Positions 1 to 5,978 of a stretch of 9,818 bases of DNA are shown piece by piece. A program made the position numbers and the translations under genes. Origin of the DNA: Candidatus Fermentibacteraceae bacterium (GTDB lineage Bacteria > Fermentibacterota > Fermentibacteria > Fermentibacterales > JCC-6). The first letter of the stretch is position 1, and each line of letters starts with the position of its first letter. A model generated the notes under the pieces. It did not search any database. It was not told the DNA's origin and saw only the letters and a list, made by a program, of their open reading frames with translations. The stretch spans positions 1 through 9,818 of the forward strand of contig JAGGYZ010000108.1 in the NCBI GenBank assembly GCA_021162285.1, in the 5' to 3' direction.

Positions 1-389
1 GCAGCAGCCACCTGATCCCTTATGGCAGTGATGTCGTCTCCCCACAGAGTGTGCAGCCCCTTCATGGTTTTGAAACCGTTGTACTCTGCAGGATTGTGGC
101 TTCCTGTAATCATGACAGTTATATCCGGTTTGAGTGTGTGTGCTGCAAAGTATGTCATAGGAGTCGTCTGCTCTCCCAGATCAAGTACGCTGCAACCGGC
201 GGCAGAAGCGCCTATTGCCAGCTGGTCTCTTAGTCTTATTCCGCTGGGGCGGCAGTCCCGCCCGATAGCCAGAACCCCTCCTTCAGCCATTCTGCCAAGT
301 ACAATACCGAGTTTCGATACCGTATCGTTGTCAAGATCAGTGTCTGCCACGCCTCTTATGTCGTACTTTCTAAAAATTTCCCTGTTCAT
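1..389 (-). CDS. manB: Phosphomannomutase/phosphoglucomutase, N-terminal part (cut by left window edge)
   Basis: 129 codons are visible from an ATG; the rest lies left of the window. The N-terminus carries FRKYDIRG (residues 6-13), which marks the PMM/PGM (AlgC/ManB) branch of the alpha-D-phosphohexomutases; GlmM proteins usually have FGTDGIRG there. The active-site loop TGSHNPAEYNGFK (residues 95-107) contains the phosphoserine, S97. Family enzymes interconvert hexose 6- and 1-phosphates in the cytoplasm, feeding GDP-mannose or UDP-glucose and so exopolysaccharide or LPS. The start is supported by GGAG at 397-400, seven bases upstream. The ATG overlaps the TGA of the upstream pseudokinase gene by four bases (ATGA), so translation is probably coupled. 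Mannose versus glucose preference cannot be told from this fragment. Confidence 0.9.
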   Translation of the reverse strand, partial: MNREIFRKYDIRGVADTDLDNDTVSKLGIVLGRMAEGGVLAIGRDCRPSGIRLRDQLAIGASAAGCSVLDLGEQTTPMTYFAAHTLKPDITVMITGSHNPAEYNGFKTMKGLHTLWGDDITAIRDQVAA

Positions 390-1171
390 CTGTTGTCTCC
401 AGCAATGGGAAGAATCAAAGTGATACTTCCGTGTTCAATGTCCACATTGAGCCAGCCACCGTGTGATGAGGCAACCAGTCTTATAAATCCCGCTCCCAGC
501 AGGTCCTGCTCTTCAGAAACCTGACGGTGTTCCTTACTCTCCCATTTAGATTCAAGTTCCATGTCGTTGTCAACTCTAAGCTCGATACCCATAACAGTGC
601 CTGGATCGGCCCTTTTCAGAGTTTCCCTGAAGATTGATGAAACAGTTTCAGATAACTGCGCTTTTCTGCCCGAAACATTTACGCTGCCGCATATTGCCAC
701 TGACATGGAAACAAGTTTTACCGCTGCATCCTCTGCGATGTCCATGGCTGCTTCAGAAACGATGTCGTCCATCTGAACACGTTCTGTTCTTTTAGCCCTG
801 AGAAATTCCCCGGATTTGTCATCTTCTCCGGAGGAAATTTCCTCGAATACGCTCATAATTCTTATAAGCGACCTCACCTCTTCAGAGAGATTCTGCAGAT
901 CGTCAAGAATGCTTTCCGGAATACCAGCGTCTACGCCGATCAACCTTTTTGCTGCTGTCTCAATTGTTTTCAGTGGAGAAAGCAGCACTTCTCCGATACG
1001 ACTGAGAAACCGGGACTTGAGTAACTCCATGGATGCAAGCTCACGGCTTGAGTTTGCAAGCAGTTTTTCCATCTTCTTGATGATTCCAGTCTGTTTTTCA
1101 TATTTGTAATAGATAACTCCCATACCGGCAATCAGAACTGTAAAAATCGCAGCAGCAAGTGAGAGAGGCAT
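386..1171 (-). CDS. Membrane-anchored degenerate histidine-kinase-like protein (probable pseudokinase)
   Basis: 261 residues. One N-terminal hydrophobic segment (about 3-22) is followed by a charged helical stretch. Residues 55-70 align by eye with a HisKA H-box: F55, L56, P66, L67 and I70 are kept, but the phospho-acceptor His position is E61 and the usual ELRTPL is VLLSPL. The C-terminal part resembles a HATPase_c domain: GAGFIRLVASSHGG (226-239) matches the G2-box and following helix, and ITLILPI (250-256) the last strand. The N-box Asn position appears to be Glu (E183) and I see no DxGxG G1-box. Autophosphorylation therefore looks unlikely; a scaffold, sensor or phosphatase-like regulator is possible. 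GGAG lies eight bases before the ATG (1180-1183), which shares one base with the upstream TGA. No sensor domain or response regulator is visible. The fold is an eye alignment, not a profile hit. Confidence 0.7.
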   Translation of the reverse strand: MPLSLAAAIFTVLIAGMGVIYYKYEKQTGIIKKMEKLLANSSRELASMELLKSRFLSRIGEVLLSPLKTIETAAKRLIGVDAGIPESILDDLQNLSEEVRSLIRIMSVFEEISSGEDDKSGEFLRAKRTERVQMDDIVSEAAMDIAEDAAVKLVSMSVAICGSVNVSGRKAQLSETVSSIFRETLKRADPGTVMGIELRVDNDMELESKWESKEHRQVSEEQDLLGAGFIRLVASSHGGWLNVDIEHGSITLILPIAGDNR

Positions 1172-2397
1172 CAGGGCAGCTCCGATATTGTGTTTAAGCT
1201 CACTGCATCAACCTCCGTGTTTCCCTTTATTGTGTCCAGTGTGTATTCATCCAGTGTGATCCCATCGTGGTTGAACATCACAGAAGGAAGAAAAACTTTT
1301 TCCCCGGATACGCAGCTGTCATGCATTGCCTTTATTACATCAGTCCCTGCAAGAAGCCCGGCAACGCTTACCTCTGGGCCCATAAGTGTGTTCTCAACCG
1401 GCACAACTCTGTACCCTGAGTGTTTTACGGCCTTCTGTATGTATGGAGCCGCCATGGTCCCAGTAAGAATGGCTCCGCTCCCGTGGAAATCTCCTGTATT
1501 TGAATTCTCAATCATAGTTGCAAGAAGACCTATACCATTTGATACCAGTGTATTATCGCCATAGAAACTCAGGGCTGGAACATCTTCGCCTGTGATTGCG
1601 TAGTATTCGTCCGCAGCATATACCCAGGGTTTACCTTTTTCCTTCATTGCTTCACCCTGCCATTTTTTTACCGTATTCAGTGTCTGTTCTGCCTGGAGGG
1701 CAGTTGGCCTTGAAAGAGGTTCAAGACCTTCCCTCCACTTTGTAAGCCCAACAGGTACGATTCCCAGAATTGAAATATTGTGTCTGGTGTAAAGGTCGGA
1801 TATGGTTTGCTCAAGTTCCTCTCCATCGTTCCATCCGGGAACTTCAACTACCTGAGCCTGTACCTCAATTCCACTCTCTGAAAGCCTGTCCAGAAGGGGA
1901 AGGATTCCAAGGGGACCAGGTAGTCCAAGCAGTTTTCCTCTGAGAGTAGCATTCGTTGTCTGTACTGAAACATGCAGTGAGTTGAAACCACGTGCAATTG
2001 CTTCCTCTGCCTGCTGCTCCGTCAGGGTGATGTATGTTCCATGGAGAAACGAGTACCTTACATCATCATCTTTAACATGAAGAGAATCTCTCAGCCCTGG
2101 CGGTTGCTGGTCAACAAAACAGAAAACACACTTGTTTCTGCAATGCCGCACACTGGAACCATCCAGATCTATCCCCCACCCGACGCCTGGTCTCCGTTTT
2201 AAAAGAACCGTTCTCTTCAGTGTTCCCCGTTTTATGAAAAGTGAAACACTAGCCTGGGACGACACAGCAAGCATATCAACCCAGTCTCGTACTGGAGAAT
2301 TATTGCATGACAGAACAACATCTCCTGCACGAAGACCTGCTCTGGCAGCAGGCGACACAGGTTCTATTCTCAGAATAGATGTTCCAGGGAAAGTCAT
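1171..2397 (-). CDS. DUF512 family protein: PDZ domain plus radical-SAM-like Fe-S core
   Basis: 408 residues, full length for the family. A PDZ-like domain comes first (about 6-65; SPAARAGLRAGDVVLS is its ligand loop). Next is the cysteine motif CRNKCVFCFVDQ, with C86, C90 and C93 spaced CX3CX2C as in radical SAM enzymes that bind a [4Fe-4S] cluster, then the family block DDVRYSFLHGTYITLT (111-126). The C-terminal DUF512 part contains YGDNTLVSNGIG and a glycine-rich segment near 305-355. Proteins of this architecture occur in clostridia, cyanobacteria and other phyla; to my knowledge the reaction is unproven. No signal peptide is seen, so it is probably cytoplasmic. The ATG directly follows the TAA of the TPR gene with no spacer (TAAATG) and lacks a strong Shine-Dalgarno, suggesting coupled translation. 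The family call is secure; function is unknown. Confidence 0.9.
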   Translation of the reverse strand: MTFPGTSILRIEPVSPAARAGLRAGDVVLSCNNSPVRDWVDMLAVSSQASVSLFIKRGTLKRTVLLKRRPGVGWGIDLDGSSVRHCRNKCVFCFVDQQPPGLRDSLHVKDDDVRYSFLHGTYITLTEQQAEEAIARGFNSLHVSVQTTNATLRGKLLGLPGPLGILPLLDRLSESGIEVQAQVVEVPGWNDGEELEQTISDLYTRHNISILGIVPVGLTKWREGLEPLSRPTALQAEQTLNTVKKWQGEAMKEKGKPWVYAADEYYAITGEDVPALSFYGDNTLVSNGIGLLATMIENSNTGDFHGSGAILTGTMAAPYIQKAVKHSGYRVVPVENTLMGPEVSVAGLLAGTDVIKAMHDSCVSGEKVFLPSVMFNHDGITLDEYTLDTIKGNTEVDAVSLNTISELP

Positions 2398-4413
2398 TTA
2401 TTCCAGCTGAAGCGCCTTTGCCATAACCGGATCCAGCTCAACTGCGAGTTTCATCTCCGCTTCGGCGTGACCGCTTCTTCCCGTAAAATCGTAAACTCTG
2501 AACAGATTGACATGGAAACCGACAATTGAACTCTTGTTGTCTACTGTAGAAGCCAGAACAAGTCCTTTGCGGAAATGATCTTCAGCTTCATCATATCTCT
2601 TCATATCAAATGTGCACCGTCCCAGCATCTCTCTTGCCTTGATTCGGAAGTCTGGACTGACCAGAACCTTCTCGAACTCCTGGATAGCTTCCCGAAGAAG
2701 TCCCATTTCCCTGTAGGCGATACCAAGATCGAAATGCGTTGCGTAATCTTCATTTGTGATACTGGAATCGACACCTCTCTTGAACTCCATGATAATGTCT
2801 GCCAGTGCCTTTTTCGAGGTATCCATTTTTATGTTGTCAATATCGTCCAGGATATCTGCTACGCCGGTAACACCAACTTCACTGTGCTCAGTCGGTCGAA
2901 GACCGTTGATAAGCTCCAGGGCATCTTTGTAATCCGGACAGACTTCAACAGCAGCCTCCAGGGAGGCAATAGCCTCGTATTGACTGTCATTCAGGAGGTA
3001 AGCAACAGCAAGACGGTAAAAAGCTCTGGATTGACCCTCTTTGTCGATTGTGTGCCTGATTCTGACAATTTCTTTGGCGGCAGACAGTGATTCCGGACAG
3101 ATATCAAGAACACCCTCCAGAAGTTCAAACACCATGTAGTCTCTCTCGTCGTTCCTGTATATCTCGGCCGCCCTGAGGTAGGCTCCAACCGCACCGTAGA
3201 AATCACCCACATCCAGAAGCAGGTTTGCCATCTCTATATAGCCAAGAGCGTCGCCGGGGTCTCTTTCAAGACGATTACGCATATCGGCAACCTGTTTTGA
3301 GAGTGCCTCTCTTACCTGTCTCACAGAAACCAGATTCATGGAAACCAGCACATCGCCCAGCCTGGCATCTTCCGGACCATGTGTTTGTTTCTCCAGTGCT
3401 TTAAGAACATCTCCGGCTTTCAGGAGACCGCACGCTACAAAGTACTCCCCTATTCTCTGGGGACCCGAATTTTCAAGCTCGGTCATGCTCCAGTCTTCGT
3501 CGTCATCTCTGGTGATATCCTTGAGTATGTCATCTGAAGACTCACTTCTACCCTTTTGAATATCACTTCTATCGAATGAAAGGTTGTTCTTTTCCGGTAC
3601 CAGGTCCTGCTCCAGTTCGTCCATGTCCTCTTCAACGGCTGCGGGTGTTGAAGGTGGCTTTTCCATAAATTCAGAAAGAGATTCAAGTTGAACATCTTCA
3701 GCAGTTTTTGTGTTGTTCTGAAGCAGATCGTCCTGGTCAAAAGAGAGGTTGTTCAGAAGGGCGCTGCTGTCAACCTCAACTTTTTTGGCAGAAGGTATCT
3801 TCTTTGCCGGCTTCTTCCTGGGGGTTGGGTGAAGTTTCGCCTGAAGCTTCTTGAGCATCTGCGCAGCTTTCTCGAATTCAGGTAGATTTCTCTCCATGGA
3901 AATTGAAACCGCATAGTCAAGGAAAGCTTCGTTCTTCTGTTTGTATGCAACCCTGGCAAGATTGTTTACCCACTTTGGGGATTCCGGGTCAAGAGCCGTA
4001 AGCGCTTTCAGCGCACCGGCTACTTCAGGCAGATCCAGAGATGGTTTTCCTTTAAGATAGCTTAAGTACGCCTTTCGGGCCTGTTCGTGTTTGTCCTGCT
4101 GATTGAAACAGTTGGCCATGATAAGGTGAGCTTCAATTTCTTGCGGAAACGCCCGTATTATTTTTCTGCAGATGGACAGTGCCACCATGTGAAGACCTTC
4201 ATCACTGTAAAGGTTTGCAGAAGTAAGAAAATGTTCCTTCGCCTTTTCGTCCTTTTTCAGTTTGAGAAGAATATCACCAATCTTGTTGTGTACAGAAGCG
4301 TCTTTTGCATCTTCCTCCACGACCAGATTGAAAATCTTCAGCGCGCTTTCCAGCCTGCCCTTTTGAACGAGATCGTGAGCTTTCTTCTTAAGTGAGGTGA
4401 CATTTTCAGTCAT
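2398..4413 (-). CDS. Large TPR protein with internal GspE-N/MshEN-like domain
   Basis: 671 residues with three zones. Residues 1-195 are helical TPR units (for example SALKIFNLVVEEDAKDAS and QARKAYLSYLKG). Residues 196-318 are a low-complexity linker, basic at first (196-211), then acidic. Residues 319-374 hold two copies of an IGEYFVACGLL/LGDVLVSMNLV-type pattern, each followed by a helix ending near EKQ or SKQ, as in the N-terminal domain of type II secretion/type IV pilus ATPases (GspE-N, MshEN). Residues 380-671 are more TPRs, including YATHFDLGIAYREMGLLREA (557-576). The linker repeats NNLSFD at 221-226 and 276-281. There is no signal peptide or membrane segment, so a cytoplasmic scaffold is likely, perhaps for pili, secretion or motility (inference). 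Start: ATG ten bases after a GGGGGGAG stretch (4424-4431), 33 bases after hutI. Confidence 0.85.
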   Translation of the reverse strand: MTENVTSLKKKAHDLVQKGRLESALKIFNLVVEEDAKDASVHNKIGDILLKLKKDEKAKEHFLTSANLYSDEGLHMVALSICRKIIRAFPQEIEAHLIMANCFNQQDKHEQARKAYLSYLKGKPSLDLPEVAGALKALTALDPESPKWVNNLARVAYKQKNEAFLDYAVSISMERNLPEFEKAAQMLKKLQAKLHPTPRKKPAKKIPSAKKVEVDSSALLNNLSFDQDDLLQNNTKTAEDVQLESLSEFMEKPPSTPAAVEEDMDELEQDLVPEKNNLSFDRSDIQKGRSESSDDILKDITRDDDEDWSMTELENSGPQRIGEYFVACGLLKAGDVLKALEKQTHGPEDARLGDVLVSMNLVSVRQVREALSKQVADMRNRLERDPGDALGYIEMANLLLDVGDFYGAVGAYLRAAEIYRNDERDYMVFELLEGVLDICPESLSAAKEIVRIRHTIDKEGQSRAFYRLAVAYLLNDSQYEAIASLEAAVEVCPDYKDALELINGLRPTEHSEVGVTGVADILDDIDNIKMDTSKKALADIIMEFKRGVDSSITNEDYATHFDLGIAYREMGLLREAIQEFEKVLVSPDFRIKAREMLGRCTFDMKRYDEAEDHFRKGLVLASTVDNKSSIVGFHVNLFRVYDFTGRSGHAEAEMKLAVELDPVMAKALQLE

Positions 4414-4446
4414 TACCGGCAGACTCCCCCCGTTTTTATCCGTGTT

Positions 4447-5688
4447 CTAGGTACTATATACCTTTAGACCAGCGCAGTACACCACCGCCACATCGGGATT
4501 ACCCAGATGGTACGGTATGGTTCTAAAATCGTCACAGTTCCAAACAACAAAATCTGCATCATATCCCGACACAATACGACCTTTACGCTCACTCAAACCA
4601 AGTGCTGCAGCACCATTTACGGTTGAAGATACCAGAGCTTCCTCAACAGTAAATCCACACTGACAAACAGCAAGACTTACAACAAGCGGCATTGAGTCAC
4701 AAAAGCAACTTCCAGGGTTGAAATCTGTGGCGACAGCAACCGTTGCACCGGCATCCAGGAGTTTCCTGCCTGGAGGGAATGGTTTGTTAAGAAACAGAGC
4801 CGTTCCGGGTAAAAGTGTTGCGACAGTACTACTGTCTGCGATGAGACTGATGTTGTCGTCCGATATTGAAAGAAGATGGTCTGCGCTCACTGCACCAGTT
4901 CTTACTGCAACGGCAGTTCCACCTGTATCAAAGAATTCATCGGCATGTATTTTCAGTGAAAACCCCTGTTTTGCTGAAGCCGAAAGATATCTCTCAGCCT
5001 GCTCCGGTGTAAAAACACCTTTCTCACAGAATATGTCTACGAATTCCGCAATCCCCTGCTTCTTAACTGCCGGGTTAACTACATCAATCAGATGGTCTAT
5101 GTATTCATCAGGTTTTCCTGCGAATTCCTCCGGAACCTCGTGGGCACCCATGAAAGTTGGAACTATTGTTTGAGGAACCTCTTCTGCAACACGACCGGCT
5201 ACCTCAAGACACCTTAATTCTGTTTCCAGATCCAGTCCGTAGCCGCTTTTAACCTCAACGGTGGTTGTTCCTCCTGAAAGCATGATAGCGAGATGATGTT
5301 TCATGTTGTTTTCAAGCACATCTTCCGAGGCTGCCCTTGTTTTTCTAACACTGTTGAGTATTCCACCGCCTGCAGCGGCTATTTCTCTGTAATCCGCCCC
5401 TGCAGCCCGCATTGCGAACTCTTCCTGACGCGTTGCTCCAAAAATGGGATGCGTGTGGGAATCGACAAAGCCGGGGGTAACAACACCGCCCCCGGCTGAA
5501 ACAAACTCAGTAGTGTCTGAAACGGTAACCTGAGAATCCAGTTCACCGGCGGGGCCTGCCCACAACACCTTGCCGTCTTTTACGCACAAAACGGCATTGT
5601 TTACAAGACCCATCCCGGAAGCTCCACTGCCGTCCATGGTAAGGAGCTGCCCGATATCCCTCAGTACAAGATCAGCTCTGGCTCTCAC
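4447..5688 (-). CDS. hutI: Imidazolonepropionase
   Basis: 413 residues, normal length. HutI hydrolyses 4-imidazolone-5-propanoate to N-formimino-L-glutamate, the third step of histidine degradation, in the cytoplasm. Amidohydrolase features are intact: HTH (H78, H80), AAGGGI, KSGYGLD (147-153), FMGAHEVP with H183, KIHADEF with H248 and E251, SADH with H271, and TDFNPGS with D322 and N324. H78, H80, H248 and D322 fit the metal site. The start is GTG; the first internal Met is residue 18, inside a conserved strand, so GTG is preferred. It lies seven bases after the rpmA stop with no strong Shine-Dalgarno, suggesting reinitiation. No hutH, hutU, hutG or hutC is visible, so this copy is separated from the rest of any pathway. 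Specificity is well supported by the motifs. Confidence 0.96.
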   Translation of the reverse strand: MRARADLVLRDIGQLLTMDGSGASGMGLVNNAVLCVKDGKVLWAGPAGELDSQVTVSDTTEFVSAGGGVVTPGFVDSHTHPIFGATRQEEFAMRAAGADYREIAAAGGGILNSVRKTRAASEDVLENNMKHHLAIMLSGGTTTVEVKSGYGLDLETELRCLEVAGRVAEEVPQTIVPTFMGAHEVPEEFAGKPDEYIDHLIDVVNPAVKKQGIAEFVDIFCEKGVFTPEQAERYLSASAKQGFSLKIHADEFFDTGGTAVAVRTGAVSADHLLSISDDNISLIADSSTVATLLPGTALFLNKPFPPGRKLLDAGATVAVATDFNPGSCFCDSMPLVVSLAVCQCGFTVEEALVSSTVNGAAALGLSERKGRIVSGYDADFVVWNCDDFRTIPYHLGNPDVAVVYCAGLKVYST

Positions 5689-5695
5689 CGGAACT

Positions 5696-5950
5696 TCAGG
5701 CTTCTGGGATTATGGAAGCAACCTTTCTGGCTCCCATGCGGTGAAATTTAACGCGGCCCTCTATCTTCGCGAAAAGGGTATCATCGCTTCCTTTGCCCAC
5801 ATTAAGACCAGGATGTATTCTTGTACCCCTCTGGCGTATAATGATGGTTCCTCCGCTGACGTACTGTCCGGATGGTGCTTTAACACCGAGTCTTCTTCCA
5901 GCAGTGTCCCTTCCATTCCTGGAGCTGGAGGACGATTTTTTATGAGCCAT
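5696..5950 (-). CDS. rpmA: 50S ribosomal protein L27
   Basis: 84 residues. L27 belongs to the large subunit; its N-terminal tail reaches the peptidyl-transferase centre near the tRNA CCA ends. The family signature is clear: MAHKK, RNGRD, RRLGVK, IIIRQRGTRIHPGLNVGKG and DDTLFAKIEGRVKF. The N-terminus starts directly at MAHKK, without the cleaved extension found in Firmicutes. Residues 6-10 are five serines where most L27 proteins have a glycine-rich AGGST- or GGGST-like stretch. AGAAAGG (5958-5964) lies seven bases before the ATG, a good ribosome binding site. The usual upstream partner rplU (L21) is absent; a peptidase gene ends 28 bases upstream, and hutI follows after seven bases. Confidence 0.97.
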   Translation of the reverse strand: MAHKKSSSSSRNGRDTAGRRLGVKAPSGQYVSGGTIIIRQRGTRIHPGLNVGKGSDDTLFAKIEGRVKFHRMGARKVASIIPEA

Positions 5951-5978
5951 TTCACAACCTTTCTATCTATTAACGGTA

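Noticed and set aside
22..423. 133-codon plus-strand frame at the left edge
   Set aside because: The opposite strand encodes the recognisable phosphohexomutase N-terminus, including FRKYDIRG and TGSHNP.
4414..4446. Possible terminator between hutI and the TPR gene
   Set aside because: There are short runs of G and A but no stable inverted repeat before a T-run in the reading direction.
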